Assembly: GCF_002949795.1 (NCBI RefSeq)
Contig: NZ_CP026692.1
Span: forward strand, 1,857,501 to 1,921,500
Reading direction: 5' to 3'
Source of the DNA: Nostoc sp. 'Lobaria pulmonaria (5183) cyanobiont'
GTDB taxonomy: Bacteria; Cyanobacteriota; Cyanobacteriia; Cyanobacteriales; Nostocaceae
DNA: 64,000 nt
The translations under genes were made by a program, and so were the position numbers. This document shows positions 55,696-63,995 of the stretch, in pieces. Position 1 is the first letter of the stretch. Every line of letters begins with the position of its first letter. The notes below the pieces were generated by a model, which had not been told where the DNA came from, ran no database searches, and saw only the letters and a list, made by a program, of their open reading frames with translations.

Positions 55696-55988
55696 TGGTT
55701 GACATCCCCGACCATTTCCACCGCAGGTTTGCGACGTTTGGCAAGCACGCCCATAACTGCATCTGCCACAGTTGGGTTGTTGCGAGCATTCATCGGCGAC
55801 AATTTCTCAGTGGGCGGTGCGTTAAAAGAGGTAAGTTCATCTAACACGGCTTTCATCTGGGCATCAGGTGTGGATACAGCCTCTGCTGATGCCAGAAGTG
55901 GGCTGCCTAAGGCGATCGCTACCACCCCCGATCCTGCCAAGGTGGCAAACTCTCTTCTAGATATTTTCTGATTCACAAACTCCTCCAA
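55692..55988 (-). pseudogene. N-terminal fragment of a Tat-exported alpha/beta hydrolase
   Basis: A twin-arginine signal (SRREFATLAGSGVVAIALGS) is followed by AQMKAVLDELTSFNAPPTEK and NPTVADAVMGVL, the start of HSL-type alpha/beta hydrolases. The frame stops after VEMVGDVNH. The HGGG oxyanion motif and catalytic triad are absent. GGAGG lies before the ATG, so the fragment could be translated as a 98-residue peptide. The rest was probably lost in the deletion that brought in the catalase tail. Confidence 0.65.
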
Positions 55989-56552
55989 AAAGCATCACAG
56001 CAGAAGTTCAACCTAAATCTGACTGGTTTTTCCATCCAATTTGACGCGTAGGCGTAGCCCGTCGTAGACATCGCTAACGACATCATCTTAAGCACTGGAT
56101 TATTAGCCTGTTATAAGTGGCTCAGATCGCAGTCAGCTTACTTCTGGATGGCATTGAAGAGACTTACTTAACCTTTTAAAGTAGCTCATCAGTATTAATC
56201 TTAAAAAGCTAGAAACAATCCTGCCTCTAGCATTGGTTAGTAGTACCTAAGTTCTTGTAGTGGAATAAACTACTGCTAAATGCAGATGTGATTTTGAATA
56301 CAAAAAAGTTAAGCAAAGCGTTTACATTGAAGCAAGGTGGTATTTGCTCTGTTTTGGCTGCTGTTTAACATAATAATGCTTACGCAATTGAAAATCTATA
56401 CGGCTAATAGCGCTGAAAGTCAATACAGTGCTACTACGAACAGTGTTATTTTTTGATGTATGCCTAATTACTTGTGGCTTGCCTGGAGATATGGCAATAA
56501 TAAAGAGATGCTGGCTGGATATTAAATCGAAGGGCAAATTTGCTTGGACTTT
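55989..56552. other. Intergenic region with SDR
   Basis: About 560 nt. An SDR lies at 56042-56080 (GACGCGTAGGCGTAGCCCGT and onward). The 71-codon reverse frame at 56322-56537 has no recognisable features. No other structure is seen. Confidence 0.5.
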
Positions 56553-56747
56553 TTAATTGAAGCGAGAACGTTGTTGACGACGTTGCTTGTGCCTAGCAAT
56601 TGCTTTACGCTTCTCTTTTTCTATGGGTGTTTCAAAGTGACGCTTTTTTCTCATATCTTGGAAAATTCCTGCTTTAGAAACTTCCCGTTTAAATCTTCTT
56701 AAGGCTGATTCAATACCTTCATTCTCCCCTAAAACTACTTGTGTCAT
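56553..56747 (-). CDS. rpsU: 30S ribosomal protein S21
   Basis: The 64-residue bS21 starts [20 protein letters not shown] and has [20 protein letters not shown], then an Arg/Lys-rich tail. AAGGAGG is placed 7 nt before the ATG at 56745-56747, while an ATG two codons earlier would overlap the site. It lies 123 nt behind an RNA-binding protein gene on the same strand, an arrangement known from Anabaena, where rbp and rpsU form a cold-regulated unit. A stem-loop between them may set the ratio of the two transcripts. Confidence 0.95.
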   Translation of the reverse strand: MTQVVLGENEGIESALRRFKREVSKAGIFQDMRKKRHFETPIEKEKRKAIARHKQRRQQRSRFN

Positions 56748-56803
56748 TCTCATTCCTCCTTAATTTGGATGAATAGTTCAAGACTAGATACCAAATAAAA
56801 TAT

Positions 56804-56839
56804 TCCAGCAGAATGGAGCCTTTGGCTTTATCTGCTGGA
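56804..56839 (-). terminator. Stem-loop between rbp and rpsU
   Basis: TCCAGCAGA and TCTGCTGGA form a perfect 9-bp stem, with a second small stem (GCC...GGC) inside the loop. On the reverse strand it is followed by ATATTTTATTT. It is a possible partial terminator or attenuator. Confidence 0.65.
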
Positions 56840-56870
56840 GACTCTAAATGTGAAATTTTCAGGAATCGAC

Positions 56871-57185
56871 TTAGTAGCGATTATTGTTGCGGCGGGCATT
56901 ATTACCGCCACCCCAGCTACCGCCAGAGGAGTTGCTTCTTTCCTCACGAGGTTTAGCTTTGTTCACTTTCAAATCACGTCCCATCCATTCAGCACCATCA
57001 AGTGCATCTATGGCAGCTTGTTCTTGTGTGTCTGATTCCATTTCCACAAAAGCGAACCCACGCGGCCGGCCTGTTTCCCGATCTGTGGGTAGTTGAACAC
57101 GATTTACTGTTCCGTATTCTGCAAAAGCCTGCTTTAGGTCCTCTTCTGTAACCTGATAGGACAGGTTTCCGACGTAAATTGACAT
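56871..57185 (-). CDS. rbp: RRM-type glycine-rich RNA-binding protein
   Basis: The 104-residue protein has a single RRM: RNP2 IYVGNL at residues 3-8 and RNP1 RGFAFVEM at 42-49, then a short Gly/Asn/Arg-rich tail (SSGGSWGGGNNARRNNNRY). Such Rbp proteins of cyanobacteria are mostly cold-induced and bind RNA, including mRNA targeted to thylakoids. The frame opens further upstream, but the ATG at 57183-57185 fits the family. A 10-bp hairpin in the leader overlaps the ribosome binding site. It lies upstream of rpsU. Confidence 0.93.
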   Translation of the reverse strand: MSIYVGNLSYQVTEEDLKQAFAEYGTVNRVQLPTDRETGRPRGFAFVEMESDTQEQAAIDALDGAEWMGRDLKVNKAKPREERSNSSGGSWGGGNNARRNNNRY

Positions 57186-57190
57186 AGAAA

Positions 57191-57229
57191 TCTCCGAATT
57201 CAGGGAGTGTAGAGAGTTAAATTCGGAGA
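57191..57229 (-). promoter_or_regulatory. Leader hairpin covering the rbp ribosome binding site
   Basis: On the transcript TCTCCGAATT pairs with AATTCGGAGA, a perfect 10-bp stem with a 19-nt loop. The 3' arm contains GGAG, about 6 nt before the ATG, so the stem would mask the ribosome binding site. A role in temperature-dependent or autogenous control is inference. Confidence 0.6.
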
Positions 57230-57580
57230 GACGGTTTTTAGAAATCAAAACGAGTTACTCAACCGAAAATAATCTTTATGTCCATGAGTGTAGCACAGCA
57301 TTCAGCCTTTGAATATTGGCTGATAGTGAATTTTATTCACAAATCGAACCTTTAAGGACGGTTTGCAGACTTTCTAAAGACTGGCTTTTTTTGCTTGTAC
57401 TATATAAAGTTACACTTTTAATCGGAAATCGTAATTAACTCGCGATCGCCTAGATATTTAGTGTTTTTAAAATTAAGCTGTGGACTAAAAGGCAAAGATT
57501 ATTATCGGTAGTGGGATTAATCATACCACGATCAACTGTCTTAAAAGCAAATTAAAAAATATTCATCCTCAAGTACCCCG
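57230..57580. other. rbp upstream region
   Basis: About 350 nt, AT-rich, between the CysQ gene and rbp, both on the reverse strand. It should hold the rbp promoter. No repeat or gene. Confidence 0.5.
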
Positions 57581-58441
57581 TTAGCTATGGTCAAACTGCG
57601 CTAAGATAGCTTCTGCTTTCTTACATAGTACTTCGTGATATTCACCATTAGTAGCTAGCAAACCTCCCCATTGATTGATATCACCAGTGTTATACTGCAA
57701 GGGAGTGCCGTCGAAGTGGGTAAATTTACCACCAGCTTCTGTTAAAATCAATTCTGGAGCGGCTATATCCCAGTCTTTGGGCGCAGACTTGCCGGAAAGG
57801 GAAATGTAGATATCTGCCTGTTGCTCGACAATGGTGGCGATTTTGCAGCCTACACTACCCACAGATTTCTGATTTTGACAGGGTAAGTTTTGTAGCAGAT
57901 GATCTAACCGTTGGTTGCGATGAGAGCGACTAACGACTAAGGTTAAATCCTCAACTCGTTTACCTGACGACACTTGTAAAGGAACAGATCCGTCACGGGT
58001 TTCTACAAATGTACCCCCGCCTTTGGTAGCGTAATATAACTTTTGAGTTTCTGGTACTGCCACCACTGCCAATACTGGGCGTGTTTCCTTGACTAAAGCA
58101 ATGTGAACTGCATAGTCGCCAGTTTTTTTGATAAAGTCTCGTGTGCCATCCAAAGGGTCAATTATCCATACCCAAGGGGCGGAAGGTTGTCTACCACTAC
58201 TTGACGATTGATAAGTTTCTTCGCTGATGTAAGCAAAATCTTCGTTACCCAAAGTTGCTTGTAGCCTCTGCAAAATGTATTGACTCACTGCTACATCGGC
58301 AACAGTGACAGGCTCATTTTGCTTATATTGGACTTCTAAGTTACGGTCTTTTGCAGTACCGTGGTAATACGATCGCAGTATATCTGCTGCGCCCCAACCT
58401 ACCTCACGAGCGATCGCTAATATTTCTTGTAAATCTTTCAT
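57581..58441 (-). CDS. cysQ: 3'(2'),5'-bisphosphate nucleotidase, inositol monophosphatase family
   Basis: The 286-residue protein has the metal-site motifs of the family: EPVTVADVAVSQYI near residue 45, SEET near 74, IDPLDGTRDFI near 95 and KDWDIAAPELILTEAGG near 225. CysQ-type enzymes hydrolyse 3'-phosphoadenosine 5'-phosphate produced in sulfate assimilation. This group in cyanobacteria has also been tied to inositol phosphates, so the exact substrate is open. All catalytic Asp/Glu residues are present. It is monocistronic by spacing. Confidence 0.88.
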   Translation of the reverse strand: MKDLQEILAIAREVGWGAADILRSYYHGTAKDRNLEVQYKQNEPVTVADVAVSQYILQRLQATLGNEDFAYISEETYQSSSSGRQPSAPWVWIIDPLDGTRDFIKKTGDYAVHIALVKETRPVLAVVAVPETQKLYYATKGGGTFVETRDGSVPLQVSSGKRVEDLTLVVSRSHRNQRLDHLLQNLPCQNQKSVGSVGCKIATIVEQQADIYISLSGKSAPKDWDIAAPELILTEAGGKFTHFDGTPLQYNTGDINQWGGLLATNGEYHEVLCKKAEAILAQFDHS

Positions 58442-58551
58442 TAATTTGGCCTGATCTAAAAATACATATAACGTGATTAGAGGCGCACAGCGATACTTAG
58501 TTTAACTAATTACTAATTCGTAATTTAAGACTTTGAATTATGAATTACGAA

Positions 58552-59409
58552 TTATCTTAAATCCATCCAGCGCCGAGTACCAAAAAATTTACAGGAATCA
58601 GCAGCAATATTAGCTGCCAGTGACATTGCATCAGTAAAGCTTTCCCTTAAAATGTAATGACAGAAAGCACCGTGAAAGATATCTCCAGCCCCTAACGTAT
58701 CAACCGCTTGAATCTGCGGCACATCTACGATACCAGTTTTAGTGCCACTCAAGTATTCAATTGGTTCTTGCCCGTGGGTAATGGCAATGTGAGGAATGTC
58801 AAATCCACTGAGATAGCTAAAAACGTCTTCTCCAGTCTGGCAGTTGGGGGGATAAAAATTAGCTGAACAGATAGCGTAATCTACAAATGGCAGAATTTGT
58901 TCAAATCCAGGCTTCCAACTACCACCATCGATCGCTACTGGGATATTATTGGCTTTAGCCATTTGAACTATGGAATCACTAACCCCCATCTGATGTCCAT
59001 CAATCAGTACGATATTGACTTTTTGCAAAATATCTGGCGGGATAGATGCGCTGTTAGCTTGAGTTTTGACAGCATTGATCGAAACCACAGCGCGTTCACC
59101 TGTTGCTTGAGTGACAACGATCGAAGATACAGGCGGTACTAAATCAGTGTTAGGCTCAAGGTCTGCGATCGCAACTTTGTAATTTGCCAAGTCACCTCGA
59201 ATTAGCTGCGTCATTGGGTGAGAACCCACTACACCTAAGACTGTAGCCTGATTTCCTAAATAATTGAAAGTTACAGCCGCGTTTGTTGCTGGGCCCCCTG
59301 CCGCTACAGTATAGTCAGTAGCGACAATCTTCTGATTATTCTTAGGGGCAGAGTTAGCAAGGTAAATCAAATCTAAAGTTACTAAACCTACAAATAATCC
59401 ACGATTCAT
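58552..59409 (-). CDS. PfkB/ribokinase family sugar kinase
   Basis: The 285-residue protein has the PfkB signatures AAGGPATNAAVTFNYLG near residue 37 and DTLGAGDIFHGAFCHYIL near 236, the latter with the catalytic Asp and anion hole. It would phosphorylate a sugar or nucleoside with ATP; the substrate is unknown. The gene begins only 12 nt behind the stop of a PadR-family regulator, so the two probably form one transcript and the regulator may respond to the same pathway. Confidence 0.88.
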   Translation of the reverse strand: MNRGLFVGLVTLDLIYLANSAPKNNQKIVATDYTVAAGGPATNAAVTFNYLGNQATVLGVVGSHPMTQLIRGDLANYKVAIADLEPNTDLVPPVSSIVVTQATGERAVVSINAVKTQANSASIPPDILQKVNIVLIDGHQMGVSDSIVQMAKANNIPVAIDGGSWKPGFEQILPFVDYAICSANFYPPNCQTGEDVFSYLSGFDIPHIAITHGQEPIEYLSGTKTGIVDVPQIQAVDTLGAGDIFHGAFCHYILRESFTDAMSLAANIAADSCKFFGTRRWMDLR

Positions 59410-59421
59410 CTGCTCTTTCGT

Positions 59422-60021
59422 TCAAAATTCAATTCTGAATTCTGGCTCCTGACTCCTGAATTCTTTCTTGGTAAATGGGTATGGCTCTTGGCGACTGACA
59501 ACATTGATTGCTGTCTTCAACCAATCAATATAAGTCTCTTCTCTGCGGATTACCAACTCCAGCACCAGCCTTTGCATCACCTGCTTACGGTTGGCAGATT
59601 CATCACCAAGTGATGGCAAATCGATGGTTTCACATTCAGTCAGTTTTTTGCTTCGAGCCGCCAATTGTTGCTCCAGTAGGTGAATGATGGTTTCATTCGA
59701 CAACTGATCTGCAAAATGCAACTGGACGAGTAAAGGTTCTCTGATAGTCGGTAAGGGCTGATGAATCCCTAGCCATTGGCTAAATTCGGCTTTCCCTAGC
59801 TCCGTCACACTGTAGACTTTGCGGTTGGGGCGATCGTGTTGAATCTCAATGTTACAGGTAATCCAGCCTTGCTCAACTAGCTTATCGAGAGTTCTGTAAA
59901 TTTGTGCCTGATCTGCTGGCCATAAATGGGCAATGCATCGATCGAAGCAGCTCGTTTTGAGGTCGTAGCCGGTCATTTCTTGCTGCTGAAGAAGACCTAA
60001 AATTACATTTGCTAGCGACAT
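59422..60021 (-). CDS. PadR family transcriptional regulator
   Basis: The 199-residue protein has an N-terminal PadR winged helix: VILGLLQQQEMTGYDLKTS and ADQAQIYRTLDKLVEQGWIT, with the wing NRKVYSVTELGKAEFSQWL. The C-terminal dimerisation helices (DUF4180/Vir-like part) run to about residue 180, and the last 15 residues derive from a TCAGGAGTCAGGAGC-type heptad repeat. It likely represses its own operon with the PfkB kinase; a palindromic operator could not be identified with confidence. Confidence 0.87.
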   Translation of the reverse strand: MSLANVILGLLQQQEMTGYDLKTSCFDRCIAHLWPADQAQIYRTLDKLVEQGWITCNIEIQHDRPNRKVYSVTELGKAEFSQWLGIHQPLPTIREPLLVQLHFADQLSNETIIHLLEQQLAARSKKLTECETIDLPSLGDESANRKQVMQRLVLELVIRREETYIDWLKTAINVVSRQEPYPFTKKEFRSQEPEFRIEF

Positions 60022-60479
60022 GAAGATGGTTTTCCCATAATTGATATTTCTCGCACAGTACTATGTACTTCTTATAATTTTATGCTATTATATGATTAAT
60101 CAAATATAAGATATAACGGTTATAAAAAGATATGTTCATTATAATGCTTCTTAGCAAGGAAACCAAATACATAAAAGACTCCATTCACAAGGGCATGGGC
60201 AAGAGTTACCAACTCCCTTCAGGAGTGCTGTTAGCGGATAGCTAGGGTTGAGCCAGTGCTGAGTAGGGAAGAAGAAGGGAATAGGTTACAGGGTACAGAT
60301 TATTCCCTGTCTTTCGTCAATTCTCGCCCAATGACGCCAGTTGCTTCTGCCAAGGGGAGACGCTACGCGAACAAGTCGGGCATTGCCTGCCCAACGCACT
60401 GGCTCCCCAATGCCCAATTCTCAATGCTTAGAAATTATTTAAGCCATTGAAGACTATTGTAACGAGAGGATAAGTAACA
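60022..60479. other. Intergenic region between divergent padR and a hypothetical gene
   Basis: About 460 nt. A GGTTACAGGGTACAG-type repeat (60281-60300) and an SDR piece (GGGGAGACGCTACGCGAAC at about 60354-60372) lie here. The 64-codon frame at 60256-60450 is made of these repeats and is rejected. Confidence 0.55.
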
Positions 60480-60893
60480 TTGACTTCTAACACACTTACA
60501 CAAAGAATACGTCAGCATCAATATCTGCGTGATTTACGAAACAAATTACTCTACCTTCACAAGATGTTGCTGGAGACAGAACGCATTGCCTACGAACAGA
60601 TTAGTGGACGAGTATCAAGTGGAGAACTTCTTCAGCTAGTCATCGCTCACGAACAATTTGCTTGGCTACATCGCATTTCTGAGATGGTTGTGCAAGTTGA
60701 TGAAATGCTCCAAGCAGATGAACCGATATTGCTGGAGGATTTCCAAAAATTGATTGCTGATGTCCGTACACTCATTGTACCGTTAGAGACGGGCAATACC
60801 TTCGAGAGAAAGTATTACAACGCTCTCCAGCGCGAACCTGGTGCTGTGTTGGCACATGCAGAGATATCCAGATTTCTCACGTCTAAGGTTTAA
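60480..60893 (+). CDS. Conserved hypothetical protein
   Basis: A 137-residue soluble, fully helical protein: HQYLRDLRNKLLYLHKMLLE, then RIAYEQISGRVSSGELLQLV, FAWLHRISEMVVQVDEML and YYNALQREPGAVLAHAEISR. No catalytic motif is visible and I do not recognise the family. The start is TTG at 60480; no ATG is nearby and the helix pattern begins directly after it. GAGAGGATAAG precedes the start. Confidence 0.68.
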   Translation: MTSNTLTQRIRQHQYLRDLRNKLLYLHKMLLETERIAYEQISGRVSSGELLQLVIAHEQFAWLHRISEMVVQVDEMLQADEPILLEDFQKLIADVRTLIVPLETGNTFERKYYNALQREPGAVLAHAEISRFLTSKV

Positions 60894-60899
60894 GTAGTA

Positions 60900-60921
60900 G
60901 GGGCACGGCATACCGTGCCCC
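60900..60921. repeat. GGGGCACGG palindrome
   Basis: Nine-bp perfect arms around CATA, 7 nt behind the hypothetical gene stop. It is the same family as 25893-25921 and may end transcription. Confidence 0.75.
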
Positions 60922-61124
60922 GTCCCGCAGGGATGGGATGTTTTTTAACCGGAAGTCCCTAAAGGTAAGATTTTTATAAGCGATCGCTAATTTACCCAAA
61001 CAGTGCTGACTAAAAAAGTAAGAATCGTACTCAGCACTCATCAATTAACTGCTACCAAAGGCTGAGGTCTTTCAGCTTTATGCCATACCGATTGACCTGT
61101 CAGCAGTTCTACAACATCTAATTA

Positions 61125-62099
61125 ATGACAAATGACCCATTTGCACCAGTTATTGGACAACAACAAGCTATAGAATTACTTACTCAAGCTGTCAGACAAA
61201 ACCGGGTTCCTCCAGCCTACTTATTTGTGGGGCCAGATGGTGTAGGCAGGAGTTTAGCAGCCAGATGCTTTGTGGAATTGCTATTTTCTGGTGGGATGGG
61301 AGTTACTGCGTCTTTACAAAACCGTTTGCGTCAGGGGAACCACCCAGCTTTGTTGTGGGTGCAACCAACATACCAATACCAGGGACAACGATTAACAGCA
61401 ACAGAAGCAGCCGAAAAAGGACTCAAGCGTAAAGCACCTCCGGTAATTAGACTAGAGCAAATTCGGGAAATTACCGAGTTTCTGAGTCGTCCGCCCTTGG
61501 AAGCGCCAAGAAATGTGGTAGTGCTGGAAGAAGCCCAAACAATGGCAGAAGCCGCAGCGAATGCTTTACTTAAAACTTTGGAAGAACCGGGACAGGCGAC
61601 ATTAATTTTAATTGCACCTACACCTGAATCTATATTGCCGACTTTGGTATCACGCTGTCAACGCATTCCTTTTTATCGCTTAGATGCACAGTCTTTAGCT
61701 GTTGTACTCACACAAACAGGTCATCAGGAAATTTTGTCAAATCAGGCAGTATTGAGCATAGCAGCTGGTAGTGCTGGAAGTGCGATCGCATCTTATGAGC
61801 AATTACAAGCTATTGCCGATAAATTACTCGAAGACTTGAAAAAAGCCCCTAAATCTTACCGTAACGCCTTAGAGTTAGCCAAGACAATTGATAAGGATTT
61901 AGATACAGAAGCACAACTGTGGTTAGTTGATTATCTTCAGCAATTCTACTGGCAGCAGTGGCATCAACCTAGTATTATTAACCAGCTAGAAGAATCTCGA
62001 AAACATTTGCTTTCTTACGCTCAACCACGACTAGTTTGGGAATGTCTGCTTTTATCTGTGTATCAAAAATCAAATTCCATTTCCCCAACTCATCGCTGA
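61125..62099 (+). CDS. holB: DNA polymerase III subunit delta'
   Basis: The 324-residue clamp-loader subunit begins FAPVIGQQQAIELLTQAVRQ and has RVPPAYLFVGPDGVGRSLAA where the P-loop would be (GRS rather than GKS/GKT). It then has VVVLEEAQTMAEAAANALLK, LKTLEEPGQATLILIA and ILPTLVSRCQRIPF with the SRC motif near residue 180. Delta' is part of the clamp loader and need not hydrolyse ATP, which fits the altered P-loop. The C-terminal part is helical. It is a single gene. Confidence 0.92.
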   Translation: MTNDPFAPVIGQQQAIELLTQAVRQNRVPPAYLFVGPDGVGRSLAARCFVELLFSGGMGVTASLQNRLRQGNHPALLWVQPTYQYQGQRLTATEAAEKGLKRKAPPVIRLEQIREITEFLSRPPLEAPRNVVVLEEAQTMAEAAANALLKTLEEPGQATLILIAPTPESILPTLVSRCQRIPFYRLDAQSLAVVLTQTGHQEILSNQAVLSIAAGSAGSAIASYEQLQAIADKLLEDLKKAPKSYRNALELAKTIDKDLDTEAQLWLVDYLQQFYWQQWHQPSIINQLEESRKHLLSYAQPRLVWECLLLSVYQKSNSISPTHR

Positions 62100-62308
62100 G
62101 TGCGATTACATTTCTATAGTTCCTCATCAAAGCCTCAGTACAATATTTGATTAATTCGTAGCAAAATAAATTAGGCAAAACTCTACGTTACTTTGCGTCC
62201 CTCAGCGTTTAAAAACATTATAATTTCTTGTTCAATCTCTATCGTCAAGTTCATAGCCAGTGAAGGTATTGTAATAAAAGCGATTCCTGGATAAAACAAA
62301 AAGTTTAT

Positions 62309-63502
62309 ATGACCTCAGTTTCTCCTCACAAAAAAGCCAGAGCCTTAAAACCTGCCAGCCGCCGCCCTGCGAAAGAACTCTGTAGCGAGTGCGGACTATG
62401 TGATACATATTATATTCACTATGTCAAGGAAGCCTGCGCTTTTATTAATCAGCAAATAGGCGAACTTGAACAAGAAACGCACACGCGATCGCGCCATCTC
62501 GAAAACCCCGATGAACTCTACTTTGGAGTTCATCAAGACATGATAGCGGCGCGGAAACAAGAACCCATCGAAGGCGCACAATGGACGGGTATTGTTAGCA
62601 GCATTGCCATTGAAATGCTTAATCGCGGCTTAGTTGAAGGTGTAGTCTGCGTGCAAAACACCAAAGAAGACCGCTTTCAACCCATGCCCGTCATCGCCCG
62701 GACTCCAGAAGAAATACTAGCAGCACGAGTAAATAAACCAACACTTTCTCCGAACCTTTCCGTATTAGAACAGGTGGAAAAATCGGGGATGAAGCGTCTG
62801 TTGGTAATTGGTGTTGGTTGCCAAATCCAGGCATTACGAGCCGTAGAAAAACAACTTGGTTTAGAAAAGCTGTATGTTTTGGGTACGCCCTGCGTAGATA
62901 ATGTTAACCGCGCCGGACTGCAAAAATTCTTAGAAACCACCAGCCGTTCGCCTGACACAGTTGTGCATTACGAATTTATGCAAGACTTCCGGGTTCATTT
63001 CAAACATGAAGATGGCTCATCAGAAACAGTACCTTTCTTTGGCTTGAAGACCAACCAACTCAAAGATGTCTTTGCCCCATCCTGTATGAGTTGCTTTGAT
63101 TACGTCAACTCCCTAGCGGATTTAGTTGTTGGCTACATGGGCGCACCCTTCGGTTGGCAATGGATTGTAGTTAGAAATGACACTGGTAAAGAAATGCTGG
63201 ATTTAATGAAAGACCAGTTAGACACCCAACCAGTAACGTCTAAAGGCAACCGCAAAGAAGCCGTACAGCAAAGTATTCCCGCTTACGATAAAGGCGTTAC
63301 CCTCCCGATGTGGGCAGCAAAACTGATGGGTGTGGTAATCGAAAAAATCGGCCCCAAGGGTCTAGAATATGCGCGATTTTCGATTGATTCTCACTTTACT
63401 CGCAATTATTTGTATGTGAAGCGCAATCATCCAGAGAAATTAGAGGCGCATGTTCCAGAGTTTGCCAAGCGTATTGTTGGGCAATATAAATTACCAGAAT
63501 AG
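62309..63502 (+). CDS. bciB: Divinyl chlorophyllide a 8-vinyl-reductase, ferredoxin-type (BciB)
   Basis: The 397-residue protein belongs to the FrhB/HCAR group: Fe-S and FAD-binding reductases related to F420-hydrogenase beta subunit. The N-terminal LCSECGLCDTYY and further Cys residues (GVGCQIQALRAVEK, LGTPCVDN, SCMSCFDYVNSLADLVVGY) supply two [4Fe-4S] clusters. In cyanobacteria this orthologue (slr1923 type) reduces the 8-vinyl group in chlorophyll synthesis. Hydroxymethyl-chlorophyll reductase of plants is the alternative within the family. The length is typical. The ATG at 62309 is chosen since no other start fits. Confidence 0.88.
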   Translation: MTSVSPHKKARALKPASRRPAKELCSECGLCDTYYIHYVKEACAFINQQIGELEQETHTRSRHLENPDELYFGVHQDMIAARKQEPIEGAQWTGIVSSIAIEMLNRGLVEGVVCVQNTKEDRFQPMPVIARTPEEILAARVNKPTLSPNLSVLEQVEKSGMKRLLVIGVGCQIQALRAVEKQLGLEKLYVLGTPCVDNVNRAGLQKFLETTSRSPDTVVHYEFMQDFRVHFKHEDGSSETVPFFGLKTNQLKDVFAPSCMSCFDYVNSLADLVVGYMGAPFGWQWIVVRNDTGKEMLDLMKDQLDTQPVTSKGNRKEAVQQSIPAYDKGVTLPMWAAKLMGVVIEKIGPKGLEYARFSIDSHFTRNYLYVKRNHPEKLEAHVPEFAKRIVGQYKLPE

Positions 63503-63529
63503 AAGAGGGACTGGGGCATTGGGCATGGT

Positions 63530-63572
63530 GAACAGGACAAGGGGACAAGGAGAATTGGGGACAAGGGGAAAG
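63530..63572. repeat. GGGGACAAG heptad-like repeats
   Basis: GGACAAGG/GGGGACAAGG copies between bciB and the VOC gene, an STRR-like tract at the meeting point of convergent genes. Confidence 0.65.
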
Positions 63573-63635
63573 ACTTGTTACAAGTTCTAACTTTTGTCAC
63601 CTTGTTTCCTTATCTGCCCTGCTCCTCACTCCAGC

Positions 63636-63995
63636 TCACTGCTGACTCAACTCGATAATATTCCCATCCGGGTCTTGAGTAAACAGGGCAGCGCGACCGG
63701 AGGCGCTAGCTTGAATAGGATAATTATGATTGAGGAATTCTTGTTTGGCGGCGTCTAAGTCAGCTACTGTGAAGGCGACGTGGGGATTACGTCCCCATTT
63801 TTCGTTTGGGTTTTCCGTGGGGACAGTGGTAGCAACTATCAGGTGAATTTGATAGTCGCCGACTTGATACCATGCACCAGGATAGTTTAGGGAACGATCT
63901 ATTTTGGATAATCCTAATACTTTCTCATAAAAATGTTCAGAGCGTTCTAAGTCAGTCACAAGAATCGCTGTATGGAGACTTTGGGTAATCTGCAT
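63636..63995 (-). CDS. VOC family (glyoxalase/dioxygenase-like) protein
   Basis: The 119-residue single VOC module pair has LHTAILVTDLERSEHFYEKV at the start, GDYQIHLIV in the middle, and PHVAFTVADLDAAKQEF and FTQDPDGNIIELSQ at the end. His8, His52, His73 and Glu116 (approximate numbering) are placed as VOC metal ligands. The substrate is unknown; members include glyoxalase I, fosfomycin resistance proteins and dioxygenases. The start lies 5 nt from the window end, so an upstream start cannot be excluded. Confidence 0.82.
   Translation of the reverse strand: MQITQSLHTAILVTDLERSEHFYEKVLGLSKIDRSLNYPGAWYQVGDYQIHLIVATTVPTENPNEKWGRNPHVAFTVADLDAAKQEFLNHNYPIQASASGRAALFTQDPDGNIIELSQQ

Noticed and set aside
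56322-56537. 71-codon reverse open frame
   Set aside because: No family features; poor start context.
60256-60450. 64-codon forward open frame
   Set aside because: Built from an SDR and other dispersed repeats; no coding evidence.
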